A DNA stretch of 64,000 bases. Source: Arthrobacter sp. H-02-3. GTDB taxonomy: Bacteria; Actinomycetota; Actinomycetes; Actinomycetales; Micrococcaceae. The notes beneath the pieces are model-generated. The model ran no database searches and was not told the DNA's origin. It saw only the letters and a program-made list of their open reading frames with translations. How positions within the stretch are numbered: the stretch's first letter is position 1; every line of letters starts with the position of its first letter. The stretch spans positions 62,001 through 126,000 of the forward strand of contig NZ_PYUI01000008.1 of the NCBI RefSeq assembly GCF_003097355.1, given 5' to 3'. Both the position numbers and the translations under genes were made by a program. This document shows positions 9,086-17,000 of the stretch, one piece after another.

Positions 9086-9687
9086 ACGACGGCGTCCGGG
9101 TTGTCGTAGGCCAGGTTCTCGTAGTCGGTGTCGTCCGCCTCGTCGAGCATGTCGTCCAGTTCCTGGAGCAGCCACGGGTTGATCCGGGCCAGGATCTTGC
9201 GGGTCTCCTCCACGGGGACCGCGGCGTAGAGCACCGGGCGGGCCTCGTCGTAGCGGGTGACCGGCGGCTTGTCCGGCCACTTCTCCGCTAGCGCCTTGAC
9301 GCGTTCGGGCAGCGAATTGTGCGCGTTGTCGGCAATCTTGACCAGGGTGGCGTCGTGGTCTTCGGCGATGTAGCGGATGCCCGCCTGGTAGTCGTCGGGG
9401 TTCTCGTGCAAGCGCTTCGTGACGCGTTCAATGATGTCGGCGGCCCGCTCGGAAACCCCCATGTCCAGGAGGGCCTGCCGGGTCATCGGGGTGTCCTCGG
9501 CAATGTCGTGGAGGTACCCGGCGATCTGGATGTCGTCGTCGAAGTCCGCCAGCGCATCCCCGACGGCGAGCACGTGCTCGCGGTACGGCCGCTTGAGCTT
9601 GTCCTTCTGGCGGTTGTGGGCCACCTCGGCCAGGACTTTGGCTGTCTCAACGGTGAAGCGGGGCTGGGAGTGTGCGGGCTCGGTCAT
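9082..9687 (-). CDS. HD-domain phosphohydrolase resembling small alarmone hydrolases
   Basis: The 201-residue protein is a single HD domain of the RelA/SpoT hydrolase type. It shows His38 (REHVLAV), the His60-Asp61 pair in GYLHDIAEDTPMT, and Asp120 in LVKIADNAHN, matching the metal-binding H...HD...D set of (p)ppGpp hydrolases. The EDT motif and ADNxxN are also shared with SpoT and Mesh1. No synthetase, TGS or ACT domain is present. The C-terminal 60 residues are acidic and unmatched. Hydrolysis of (p)ppGpp or another nucleotide is inference. It lies 9 bases after gluQ on the same strand, so it is probably co-transcribed with it. Confidence 0.75.
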   Translation of the reverse strand: MTEPAHSQPRFTVETAKVLAEVAHNRQKDKLKRPYREHVLAVGDALADFDDDIQIAGYLHDIAEDTPMTRQALLDMGVSERAADIIERVTKRLHENPDDYQAGIRYIAEDHDATLVKIADNAHNSLPERVKALAEKWPDKPPVTRYDEARPVLYAAVPVEETRKILARINPWLLQELDDMLDEADDTDYENLAYDNPDAVV

Positions 9688-9696
9688 GGATCCAGC

Positions 9697-10578
9697 CTAC
9701 GCGCCGGGCCACACCCAGGGCTCCCGTGGCAGCGCGGCCGGGTCGAATACGGCCAGGGCATCGGCAAGGGGGCCGGCGGGAAGCCCGAGCGACGCCAGCA
9801 GAATGTCCCGGACCTCGTCGGCGCCCACGCCGGCCCGTGCCAGGTCCGCGAGCGTAACGGCGCCGTCGCGCTTGGCCAGCCGGGCGCCGTCGGAGTTCAG
9901 CACCAGCGGAACATGCGCATATTCCGGAACGGGCATATTTAGCAGGGACGCCAGGTAGGCCTGGCGCGGCGTGGAGGGAAGTAGGTCGTCCCCGCGGACC
10001 ACCTGATCGATGCCCTGCACGGCATCATCCACCACCACGGCGAGGTTGTAGGCGGTCACGCCGTCGTTGCGCCGGAGCACGAAGTCGTCGACCACCCCCG
10101 TGTAGTCGCCGTGGAGCACGTCCCGCACCGTCGTCTCGGCCACGGCGGCACGGAGCCGGACCGCCGCCGGCCGGACGGCCCGCCTGGCGTCGCGCTCCCC
10201 GTCGCTCAGGTTCCGGCAGGTCCCCGGGTAGGCGCCCAGCGGGGCGTGCGGCGCGGACGGAGCCTCCTGGATTTCGCGGCGCGTGCAGAAGCACTCGTAG
10301 GTCAGCCCGGCTGCCGTCAGCTGCGCGATCGCCTCGGCATACAGGTGCTCACGGTCCGTCTGGCGCACGACGCCGCCGTCCCAGGTCACGCCGATCGCCG
10401 CAAGATCGCGGAGCTGCTCCGCCTCGGCACCGGCCCGGGCCCGGTCCAGGTCCTCCACCCGCATCAGGAAGCGCCGCCCCGTGGACCGTGCAAAGAGCCA
10501 CGCCAGGATGGCCGTCCGGAGGTTGCCGACGTGAAGTTCGCCGGAGGGACTGGGGGCGAAGCGGCCGGCAGAGGTCAT
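9697..10578 (-). CDS. gluQ: Glutamyl-Q tRNA(Asp) synthetase
   Basis: The 293-residue protein is a truncated class I glutamyl-tRNA synthetase lacking the anticodon-binding domain. It has the HIGH-like region RFAPSPSGELHVGNLRTA, a zinc site (YECFCTRREI ... YPGTC) and a KMSKS-like ARLAKRDG. This length and set of motifs is typical of GluQRS, which activates glutamate and attaches it to queuosine in tRNA(Asp). It starts with ATG at 10578 and faces away from the Lrp gene to its right. The HD gene lies immediately downstream. Confidence 0.9.
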   Translation of the reverse strand: MTSAGRFAPSPSGELHVGNLRTAILAWLFARSTGRRFLMRVEDLDRARAGAEAEQLRDLAAIGVTWDGGVVRQTDREHLYAEAIAQLTAAGLTYECFCTRREIQEAPSAPHAPLGAYPGTCRNLSDGERDARRAVRPAAVRLRAAVAETTVRDVLHGDYTGVVDDFVLRRNDGVTAYNLAVVVDDAVQGIDQVVRGDDLLPSTPRQAYLASLLNMPVPEYAHVPLVLNSDGARLAKRDGAVTLADLARAGVGADEVRDILLASLGLPAGPLADALAVFDPAALPREPWVWPGA

Positions 10579-10603
10579 GGGTCCAGCCTATGCCGGGCAG
10601 AAC

Positions 10604-10663
10604 AAGAGCCCCTCAGCTACCGATGACTTCGGGACGTCCGACGTCGGTAGCTCAGGGGCTCTT
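10604..10663. repeat. 60-nt hairpin in a divergent intergenic region
   Basis: Arms of about 22 bases with two mismatches (left begins AAGAGCCCCTCAGCTACCGA, right ends CGGTAGCTCAGGGGCTCTT) surround an 18-base loop that itself contains ACGTCCGACGT. It sits between gluQ (leftward) and the Lrp gene (rightward), so it follows neither gene and is not an ordinary terminator. It could be part of the gluQ leader or a mobile hairpin element. Confidence 0.6.
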
Positions 10664-10811
10664 GCCGTGTTGTGGTGCGCTGTGCGGAATGACGATGCGT
10701 GAACAAGAGTCAGTCAGCGGCAGGTTCCTTGCGGGAGCCTCATCCAGGGTCCGGGTGGTGTGCCGGGGTTCCTGTAGCCTTCGGGACCGTGGCGGTGGCC
10801 GCGTCCCTTTG

Positions 10812-10841
10812 TTGTCACCATTTGAGCAGAAGACCTACAGT
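10812..10841 (+). promoter_or_regulatory. Sigma-A-type promoter for the Lrp gene
   Basis: TTGTCA (10812-10817) and TACAGT (10836-10841) are separated by 18 bases, a good match to a vegetative promoter. Transcription from here would begin near 10848, which excludes the most upstream ATG at 10841 and supports an internal start for the regulator. The 230 bases between gluQ and this promoter hold the hairpin at 10604-10663 and otherwise nothing I recognise. Confidence 0.5.
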
Positions 10842-10906
10842 TGGTGCAACGGACCGGGCCAGGAGTAGTCAGTCTGATCAACTACAGCCGGAAGAGTGAA
10901 CAGGAA

Positions 10907-11374
10907 GTGGTCATTTTGCAGGAGCTCGACGCGACCGACCGGCGGATCCTCGCCGCGCTGGACGACGATCCCCGCGTGCCGGTCATGCTGCTGGCGCAAA
11001 AGCTGGGCCTGGCCCGGGGCACTGTGCAGTCCCGCCTGGAGCGGATGTCGGCGTCGGGCGCGCTCCGGCCGAACAGCAGCCGGGTCCTGCCGTCCGCCTT
11101 GGGCCGCGGCGTGGCGGCTGCGGTGAGCGCGGAACTGGACCAGAGCCACCTCAACGAGGCGATCGCAGCCCTGCGCAACATCCCCGAGGTGCTCGAATGC
11201 CATGCCCCGGCCGGGGACACCGACCTCCTGATCCGGGTGGTGGCCAAGAGCCCGGATGACCTCTACCGCGTGTCCGAGGAAATCCGGCTGTGTCCCGGCA
11301 TCGTCCGGACCTCGACGAGCATGTTCCTTCGCGAGGTCATCCCCTACCGGACGACGGGACTCCTGGGCGCCTGA
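10907..11374 (+). CDS. Lrp/AsnC family transcriptional regulator
   Basis: The protein (about 155 residues) has an N-terminal helix-turn-helix (LDATDRRILAALDDDPRVPVM; recognition helix ARGTVQSRLERM) and a C-terminal RAM ligand domain ending in TSMFLREVIPYRTTG. The open frame reaches 10841, but homology begins at LQELDATD and a promoter covers that region, so GTG 10907 (or TTG 10916) is the likely start. The RAM core is divergent: the usual glycine-rich ligand loop reads APAGDTDLLIRV. Its target is not evident; the neighbour on the right is a second, unrelated Lrp gene on the other strand. Confidence 0.82.
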   Translation: MVILQELDATDRRILAALDDDPRVPVMLLAQKLGLARGTVQSRLERMSASGALRPNSSRVLPSALGRGVAAAVSAELDQSHLNEAIAALRNIPEVLECHAPAGDTDLLIRVVAKSPDDLYRVSEEIRLCPGIVRTSTSMFLREVIPYRTTGLLGA

Positions 11375-11398
11375 GCCCGGCAGCCCCGAAGTCGCCGT

Positions 11399-11854
11399 TC
11401 AGACCGGCGGCCCGGTGTTCGACTTCAGGTTCTTCATGACCAGCGTGGACGTCAGGCGTTCGACGCCGGGAAGGGAGGTCAGCTCGCTGTCGTAGAAGCG
11501 CTGGTAGGACGGAAGATCCTCTGCGATGACCTTGAGCAGATAGTCCGGCGAGCCGAAGAGACGCTGGGCTTCGACGATGTTGGGGTTGTCCGCTACCCGG
11601 TTCTCGAAGATCTCCATCGTCGATCGGTCCACCTGGCGCAGCGTCACGAAAACGATCGCCTCGAAGCCGAGCCCGACGGCGGCCGGATCGATGTCCGCCC
11701 GGTAGCCCCGGATGATCCCCGCGGCCTCCAGATCCCGCAGCCGGCGATGACACGGGGCCACGGTCAGCCCGACCTTCGAGGCCAGCGCCGTGGCAGTCAT
11801 TCGTCCGTCCGTTTGGAGGTGACGCAAAATACTTCTGTCAATATTGTCAATCAC
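11399..11854 (-). CDS. Lrp/AsnC family regulator, probable controller of the adjacent LysE exporter
   Basis: The 151-residue protein has the classical Lrp architecture: helix-turn-helix (IDNIDRSILRHLQTDGRMTATALASKVG, recognition TVAPCHRRLRDLE), linker, and RAM domain with LFGSPDYLLKVIAEDL and a final TSTLVMKNLK. It starts with GTG at 11854 and diverges from the LysE-type exporter gene at 11973. Divergent Lrp/LysE pairs usually mean the exporter is induced by an excess of the amino acid sensed by the regulator. Confidence 0.9.
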   Translation of the reverse strand: MIDNIDRSILRHLQTDGRMTATALASKVGLTVAPCHRRLRDLEAAGIIRGYRADIDPAAVGLGFEAIVFVTLRQVDRSTMEIFENRVADNPNIVEAQRLFGSPDYLLKVIAEDLPSYQRFYDSELTSLPGVERLTSTLVMKNLKSNTGPPV

Positions 11855-11892
11855 GCAAGAATCTTACCGTGATGGGGCGATTCGGCGGTAAA

Positions 11893-11923
11893 TAGGCGAA
11901 CATTTCCGGGCCGGATTTGCCTA
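11893..11923. promoter_or_regulatory. Nested inverted repeats between the Lrp and LysE genes, candidate operator
   Basis: TAGGCGAA (11893-11900) and TTTGCCTA (11916-11923) form an inverted repeat with one mismatch. A perfect TCCGG-G-CCGGA palindrome (11905-11915) lies between them. The element sits 40-80 bases from both divergent starts, where Lrp proteins normally bind. Confidence 0.45.
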
Positions 11924-11972
11924 GAGTTTTCCTTGTACCTGCTACGAGGTACTGCATCCCCTGGAGTCTGCC

Positions 11973-12629
11973 GTGAACCCCCAGCTTTTCCTCGCCTTCC
12001 TGGTTGTCGCCGTCGCCCTGGCCTGCACCCCCGGCGTCGACTGGGCGTACTCGATTGCCGCGGGGCTGAGGCAGCGCAGCTTCGCTCCCGCCGTCGCCGG
12101 ACTGTGCGGCGGCTACGCCCTGCACACCGTGCTCCTGGTGCTGGGACTGGCGGCACTGCTGGCCGGAATGCCCGGCGTGCTCGGCTGGCTGACGGCGGCG
12201 GGCGCCCTCTACCTGCTGTGGCTGGGCTACAGCACCCTGCGGTCCTGGCGCGGCGCCACTTTCAGCACGGACGCTCGCCCGGCGGCGGCCCCTGCGAGCC
12301 AGTTCCGGATCTTCCTCCAGGGCATCGGCATCAGCGGGATCAACCCCAAGGGCCTGCTGTTCTTTGTTGCTTTGGTGCCGCAATTCGTCAGCCCGGACGC
12401 CGCGCTGCCGGTTCCCGTCCAGTCGGGGCTGCTCGGCCTCACGTTCGTGCTGCTCGTGGGCGTCATCTACAGCTGCGTGGCCCTTCTGGCCCGGAGACTG
12501 CTGCACGCTCGGCCGGGCGCCGCCCGTCAGGTGACGCTGGCCAGCGGGATCATCATGCTGATCCTGGGCGCCATGCTGCTCGCTGAACAAATCGTTCCCG
12601 CCGTCAGCGCGGCGATGACCCGCGCCTGA
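11973..12629 (+). CDS. LysE/RhtB family amino-acid exporter
   Basis: The 218-residue protein has about six membrane segments and the family signature near the first helix (ACTPGVDWAYSIAAGLRQR, the TPGP-like motif with V in place of the second Pro-side residue). A second block, GISGINPKGLLFFVALVPQF, is also typical of LysE/RhtB carriers, which export basic or neutral amino acids by proton exchange. It starts with GTG at 11973 behind a CTGGAG site. Its divergent Lrp neighbour is the likely regulator. The exported substrate cannot be read from the sequence. Confidence 0.87.
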   Translation: MNPQLFLAFLVVAVALACTPGVDWAYSIAAGLRQRSFAPAVAGLCGGYALHTVLLVLGLAALLAGMPGVLGWLTAAGALYLLWLGYSTLRSWRGATFSTDARPAAAPASQFRIFLQGIGISGINPKGLLFFVALVPQFVSPDAALPVPVQSGLLGLTFVLLVGVIYSCVALLARRLLHARPGAARQVTLASGIIMLILGAMLLAEQIVPAVSAAMTRA

Positions 12630-12651
12630 GCCGGCGAATCCATGGCAGAGG

Positions 12652-13008
12652 CTATTTGCGCTGCATGTACCACTCGGTGAAGGACGACGCGCGGCCGTCC
12701 GCGGTGAGCTGGATGATCCACAGGTTGTCATAACTTCGGCTGTTGCCGCGGTAGGTGGTCAGGCCCTGTACGAATGCCCGGCCGCCGTCGACCCCAAGCA
12801 GCTTCCACTCAAACGTCCAGTCATCCGGCTCGTCGCGCCCGGCGAGCCAGTGCTCCACGATATCTTCGCGGCCCCGCCAGGGTTCTGGCTCCTGGGGGCT
12901 TGTGGCATAGATGGCGTCCTCGGTGAACAGCGCCCGGATGTCCTCCGGGTCGTTCGTCGTCCACGCCGTGATGTAGTGCTGCATCCAGCGCGCCACGGCA
13001 TCTCTCAT
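12652..13008 (-). CDS. SnoaL/NTF2-like small protein
   Basis: The 118-residue product matches the nuclear transport factor 2 fold of SnoaL-like proteins: N-terminal helix AVARWMQHYITAWTTNDPEDIRALFTEDAIYAT, then PWRGREDIVEHWL, then strands with DDWTFEWKLLG and ending in FTEWYMQRK. Members are isomerases, hydratases or polyketide cyclases, or have no known activity; nothing here indicates a substrate. It converges with the LysE gene, the two ends being 22 bases apart. Confidence 0.75.
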   Translation of the reverse strand: MRDAVARWMQHYITAWTTNDPEDIRALFTEDAIYATSPQEPEPWRGREDIVEHWLAGRDEPDDWTFEWKLLGVDGGRAFVQGLTTYRGNSRSYDNLWIIQLTADGRASSFTEWYMQRK

Positions 13009-13090
13009 GCCTCGTTTGTACTACCCGCCACGGAGGCCCGCAAGGGTAGTGGCTACGTGGATTTGGCCACCAAGTGGGCCCGCTGACCTG

Positions 13091-14152
13091 TCAGCCGTCG
13101 CTAGCGCTGCCGTATTCGCGGTCCCAGAGTTCGTGCAGTTCCGCGTCCTTGCGGACGACCTCCACATGTTCCACCTCTGTCGATTTCCGGCGTTGCCATT
13201 CGCGGCCGCCGAACGTCTTGCGGCCCGCCTCGAGGATAAGCAACGCCTGGTCCGTCAGCGCGTCGCTGCGCAGGGCCAGGTGCGTCTTCCGGCGCCGCAG
13301 GACCTCCTGAAGGGCGGAACGGGACGCGCCGTAGGCTCCGAGCCTGCGAAGGCACCGGGCACGCACCAGCAACAGGGCGGCGGCCAGATCGTCCGCGTTC
13401 AGCAGCCCCTCGGTGTCTGCCACCACGTCGACGTCGTGTCCCAGCTCTGCCGCAAGGGAACACCGAGCCAGAGCCAGAGGCAACGACGGCGGCAGACCGG
13501 CCAGGGCCGCCAGGGCCTCCTCCGTCTGGCCGGTCTCGCGCAGGGAATGCGACAGGGCCAGAACCACGGCCTCCTCGCTGAAGAGCACGGGAACTTCGAT
13601 CCGCTCGGCCACCTCTACCCTGGTGACCACACCCGCCAGGTACACGGCGGCGTAGCGGTTGGCGTCGGCGTCGTTCCGGAGGCTCATTCCATGCCTTAAG
13701 AGCTCGGAGGCGCGCAGATGGCCGCCGTGTGAGTACGCCAGCAGCCCGGCCATGAGATAGCAAAGTCCGGACCAACCGGGGTAGGTGCGGGCCAGGGCAA
13801 TCAGCCCGTCCGGCTCGGTGCTGCCGAAGACGGCGGCGTGTACGGCTTTCGTCGTCTTGCCCGGCATCCGGCCGGGCATTCTGCCCAGGCGGGGCACCCC
13901 GCCCTCGGCGGCCAGCGTCCCCGGGACCCGGCCCGCCATGAGTCCGGTCACCACACCGCCCACGTTGCCGGCCAGGCCGCGGACGGGCGTCCGGACCACG
14001 GCTTTGCGGAAGGGGGTCAGATCGCGGGTTTCGGTATACGGCCTGCCCTGCCCCCGGGACCCGCCGGCGGGGATGGGACCCGTGCGGATCGGGCCCGTGG
14101 GGCTGGGAACACTGGGCTTCAGGTGGGCGGATTCGCCAGATGTGGCGCTCAT
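13091..14152 (-). CDS. Hypothetical helical-repeat (TPR-like) protein
   Basis: The 353-residue protein is not one I recognise. Residues 1-110 are Pro/Gly/Arg-rich and probably disordered. The rest is almost all helical, with TPR-like helix pairs (WSGLCYLMAGLLAYSHGGHLRASELLRHG, LVRARCLRRLGAYGASRSALQEVLRR) resembling scaffolds in transcriptional or degradation adaptors. The ATG at 14152 has an AGGGA site; the frame stays open upstream to 14656, but that extension lies opposite the DUF456 gene and is rejected. The C-terminus is charged (EVEHVEVVRKDAELHELWDREY). No catalytic motif is visible. Confidence 0.65.
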   Translation of the reverse strand: MSATSGESAHLKPSVPSPTGPIRTGPIPAGGSRGQGRPYTETRDLTPFRKAVVRTPVRGLAGNVGGVVTGLMAGRVPGTLAAEGGVPRLGRMPGRMPGKTTKAVHAAVFGSTEPDGLIALARTYPGWSGLCYLMAGLLAYSHGGHLRASELLRHGMSLRNDADANRYAAVYLAGVVTRVEVAERIEVPVLFSEEAVVLALSHSLRETGQTEEALAALAGLPPSLPLALARCSLAAELGHDVDVVADTEGLLNADDLAAALLLVRARCLRRLGAYGASRSALQEVLRRRKTHLALRSDALTDQALLILEAGRKTFGGREWQRRKSTEVEHVEVVRKDAELHELWDREYGSASDG

Positions 14153-14184
14153 TCCCTCATGGTAGTAGGACCGGGCGACCCCTG

Positions 14185-14685
14185 CTAGGCGGCCGCGGCC
14201 ACCCAGAGGCCGATCACCCAGGTGCTCGCGGAAAGGCACGCGAGGCCGAACTCCACGATCATGCCAAGGCCAGTGGCCTTCAGCGCCGCCCAGCTCGACG
14301 CCACTGCGGTGCTGAACACCCGCGTACGCTGCAGCTCGCTGAGCAGAAGCCCGGCGGCGAAGCCCACGAACAGCCCGACGACGGGGATGATGAACATGCC
14401 GGCGACGCCCAGCACCAGCCCCACCACCACGGAACGGCTCGGGATGCTGTGCTGCTTGAGTTTCCGGCCGGTCAGCACCGTGCTGGCGGCCATGCCGGCC
14501 AGGACGAAGGCCAGGCCGATCCCGAAAACCACCCAGCCCGTGGTTCCGGCGCCGCCCCACAACGCCCAGGCGAACAGGCTCAGCCCGATCAGGATGCTGC
14601 CGGGCAGCACGGGGATGATGGTTCCGGCCACGCCCACCAGGATGGCGAGGCCGCACAGCACGGTCACGGCACTCTCGGGGTTCAT
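14185..14685 (-). CDS. DUF456 family membrane protein
   Basis: The 166-residue protein is nearly all hydrophobic, with about five membrane segments. It shows the DUF456 pattern: a Gly-rich first half (VGVAGTIIPVLPGSILI), a short basic loop (TGRKLKQHSIPSR), and a second Gly-rich hairpin (GLVLGVAGMFIIPVVGLFVGFAAGLLLSEL). The function of the family is unknown. It stands alone; the hairpin on its upstream side belongs to the malic enzyme gene. Confidence 0.78.
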   Translation of the reverse strand: MNPESAVTVLCGLAILVGVAGTIIPVLPGSILIGLSLFAWALWGGAGTTGWVVFGIGLAFVLAGMAASTVLTGRKLKQHSIPSRSVVVGLVLGVAGMFIIPVVGLFVGFAAGLLLSELQRTRVFSTAVASSWAALKATGLGMIVEFGLACLSASTWVIGLWVAAAA

Positions 14686-14698
14686 GGCCCCAGTCTAG

Positions 14699-14745
14699 AA
14701 CGGCGACGGCGGCGCTCCCCCCAAGGAAGCGCCGCCGTCGTCGTT
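14699..14745 (-). terminator. Terminator of the malic enzyme gene
   Basis: Arms of 17-18 bases (AACGGCGACGGCGGCGCT and AGCGCCGCCGTCGTCGTT, one mismatch) enclose an 11-base loop. It lies 14 bases beyond the malic enzyme stop on the minus strand, and the last pairs plus flank give a short T run in that direction. Confidence 0.7.
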
Positions 14746-14758
14746 TGGTCAGCTGTGG

Positions 14759-15970
14759 CTACTCGGCTTCGACCGCCGCGGCGACTGCTGCGGAGACGGC
14801 CGGGGCAACCCGGGGGTCAAGCGGGCTGGGCACGATGTAGTCGGCGGACAGGTCGTCCTCGGCGAGTTCGGCGATGGCGCGGGCCGCGGCGAGCTTCATG
14901 GCCGGGGTGATCCGGCGGGCGCCGGCGTCCAGGGCTCCGCGGAAGATGCCGGGGAAGGCCAGGACGTTGTTGATCTGGTTCGGGAAGTCGCTGCGTCCGG
15001 TAGCCACAACGGCCGCGTACTTGCTAGCGACCTCCGGCAGAACTTCCGGGTCCGGGTTGGACAGGGCGAACACGATCGAACTGTGGTTCATCAGTTTCAG
15101 GTGCTCCTCGTCCAGCTTCGAGGAAGAGACGCCGACGAACACGTCGGCGCCAAGCAGCGCCTCGCCGGGGCCGCCGGTCACGCCGCGCGGGTTGCTGCGG
15201 GCGGCGAGCTCGGCCTTTTTGCTGGCCGGATCCGCGGCGATGTCCGCGCGGTCCTTGCTGATCGCACCGCGGGAGTCCAGGAGGACGACGTCGCCGACCC
15301 CGGCCGTCAGCAGGATTTCGGCGACGGCGATGCCGGCGGCTCCGGCGCCGGAGACCACCACGCGCAGGCTCTCGAGCGTCCGGCCGGTCACCTTGGCGGC
15401 GTTGGTCAGGGCGGCGAGGACCACGACGGCGGTGCCGTGCTGGTCATCGTGCATGACCGGGCAGTCCAGCGCTTCGATGAGCTTTTCTTCAAGTTCGAAG
15501 CAGCGGGGCGCGGCGACGTCCTCGAGGTTGACGGCGCCGAAGCTCGGGCGCAGCCGGACGAGCGTCTCGACAATTTCGTCGACGTCGGTGGTGTTCAGGA
15601 CCAGCGGGATGGAGTCGAGCTCTCCGAAGGCCTTGAAGAGCGCGGACTTGCCCTCCATCACGGGCAGCGAGGCGCTGGCCCCGATGTTGCCCAGGCCCAG
15701 CACGGCCGTGCCGTCGCTGACGACGACCACGAGGCGCTGGGCCCACGTGAGCGTCTTGGCGAGCTCCGGGTTGGCGTGGATGGCGCGGCTGACCTGGGCG
15801 ACGCCGGGCGTGTAGGCGATGGAGAGGTCGCGCTTGCTGGCAAGAGGGACAGTGCTGGAAATCGACAGCTTGCCGCCCTGGTGGGATGCGAAGATTTCCT
15901 CGTCGCTGAGCGCGGCAACTGTCTCGGCCGGGGAAGCGGAATCGGCGGGAATGATCGTTTCAGTGGACAC
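14759..15970 (-). CDS. NAD(P)-dependent malic enzyme
   Basis: The 403-residue enzyme decarboxylates malate oxidatively to pyruvate. It is the short bacterial form without the phosphotransacetylase extension. Landmarks are IAYTPGVAQVSRAI with the catalytic tyrosine, VVVVSDGTAVLGLGNIGASASLPVMEGKSALF with the catalytic lysine, a metal site near DDQHGTA, and a Rossmann loop GAGAAGIAVAEIL. Cofactor preference is not settled by eye. It is transcribed alone, with a strong terminator behind it and a CRP/GlxR-type site about 240 bases upstream, suggesting cAMP-linked control of this anaplerotic step. Confidence 0.9.
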   Translation of the reverse strand: MSTETIIPADSASPAETVAALSDEEIFASHQGGKLSISSTVPLASKRDLSIAYTPGVAQVSRAIHANPELAKTLTWAQRLVVVVSDGTAVLGLGNIGASASLPVMEGKSALFKAFGELDSIPLVLNTTDVDEIVETLVRLRPSFGAVNLEDVAAPRCFELEEKLIEALDCPVMHDDQHGTAVVVLAALTNAAKVTGRTLESLRVVVSGAGAAGIAVAEILLTAGVGDVVLLDSRGAISKDRADIAADPASKKAELAARSNPRGVTGGPGEALLGADVFVGVSSSKLDEEHLKLMNHSSIVFALSNPDPEVLPEVASKYAAVVATGRSDFPNQINNVLAFPGIFRGALDAGARRITPAMKLAAARAIAELAEDDLSADYIVPSPLDPRVAPAVSAAVAAAVEAE

Positions 15971-16208
15971 GTCGTTGTCTCCTGGGAATCACCGTGGGCG
16001 CACGGCACATGGAAGCTTGAGCACGTCAGATGCTCAAGTTGGTCTGTCGGGGGCGTCGGCGGCAACCAGAGGTGGCGGTCGCCGGTGGAACCCCCGGAGT
16101 TGCTGGCGTCAGCCTTCTCCGGTCTAGCCATGGTAAACAACGCGCCCTGGCGATGAGGCGGCACTGCAGTCATTCCCCGCGACGGTGAAACGTTTGACCA
16201 TCGTCTTC

Positions 16209-16224
16209 TGTGACTTAGATCACA
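16209..16224. promoter_or_regulatory. Consensus CRP/GlxR-type binding site upstream of malic enzyme
   Basis: TGTGACTTAGATCACA fits the actinobacterial consensus TGTGANNTANNTCACA at every defined position. It lies in the 292-base gap between the TetR gene stop (16263) and the malic enzyme start (15970). The rest of the gap holds a perfect GGTCTAGACC palindrome (16250-16259) and no gene. Confidence 0.6.
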
Positions 16225-16262
16225 CTCACGGTGCAGTTTGTAGCTCTACCGGTCTAGACCAG

Positions 16263-16850
16263 TTACGCGGCCTGTCGTGCCCCCTGCAGAAGCGAACAGG
16301 CCTTCTTGAGGTCCTCTTCAGCTTCGAAGAGGGACAGCCGGCGGCAGCGGACGGCCTGGACCAGCCCGGTGACCGTTAGCAACAAGACCCTGGCGACGGC
16401 GGCGTCGCCGCACGCGGCCGTCACGGCCTTCTCGGCTGTCGCATCGATCTCACGGAGCAGCCGCGTGGTGTCCGTGTCCTTGACGTATACCGCCCGGTTG
16501 AGGCACTGCTCCACGGCAGGCTGCATGAGGCGCATGTGGAAGATCTCCATCACTACCCCCACAAGCGCCTGGGCCGCAGCTTTTCCCGCCGCCGGCGAGC
16601 TCCCCGCGAGGAGTTCGCCCAGCTGCTTGCGGTACAGCGCCAGGACCAGCTGGGTGGCCGAGGGGAAGTAGCGGTACAGCGTCCCCAGGGGAACATCCGC
16701 CTTGGCCGCCACCTCGGAAAGGACTACGGAGTCCAGGCCCTTGCGGGCAAACCCTGCGGCAACGTCCAGGATCCGCACGTAGCGGAGCCGTTGCCGGGGC
16801 AGAGTGGGGGGAGGGGCCATCGGTGGAAGATCTGAGTGAAAGTCAGGCAT
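16263..16850 (-). CDS. TetR family transcriptional regulator
   Basis: The protein (about 195 residues) has the TetR helix-turn-helix near its N-terminus (RYVRILDVAAGFARKGLDSVVLSEVAAKADVPLGTLYRYFPS) and a helical ligand domain behind it. The start is uncertain: the frame is open to 16928, ATG 16850 gives MPDFHSDLPP, and ATG 16820 would begin just before the conserved part. Neither has a strong ribosome site. It is followed by malic enzyme on the same strand after 292 bases and preceded by an MFS gene on the same strand; its target is not clear. Confidence 0.8.
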   Translation of the reverse strand: MPDFHSDLPPMAPPPTLPRQRLRYVRILDVAAGFARKGLDSVVLSEVAAKADVPLGTLYRYFPSATQLVLALYRKQLGELLAGSSPAAGKAAAQALVGVVMEIFHMRLMQPAVEQCLNRAVYVKDTDTTRLLREIDATAEKAVTAACGDAAVARVLLLTVTGLVQAVRCRRLSLFEAEEDLKKACSLLQGARQAA

Positions 16851-17000
16851 CAGCAGCGTTCCGGGGGTCGTTTTTCTCGGCAGCCGGGAGCTATCCCCCA
16901 CAGCGCTGCCGCGGCAATTGCCGTCCACTATACGCCACGAAACCGGACGTCCGGCGAGTCAGCCGGGGCCGCAGGAGCCCCGGAAGGGGACGAGCCCGGC

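Noticed and set aside
10636..10663. Resemblance of the right arm (GGTAGCTCAGGGGC) to the D-arm region of a tRNA
   Set aside because: The bases are fully explained by pairing with the left arm of the 60-nt hairpin; there is no acceptor stem, anticodon arm or T-arm nearby.
14153..14656. N-terminal extension of the TPR-like gene through the DUF456 gene
   Set aside because: The same bases encode the DUF456 protein on the same strand in another frame; the ATG at 14152 has its own ribosome site.
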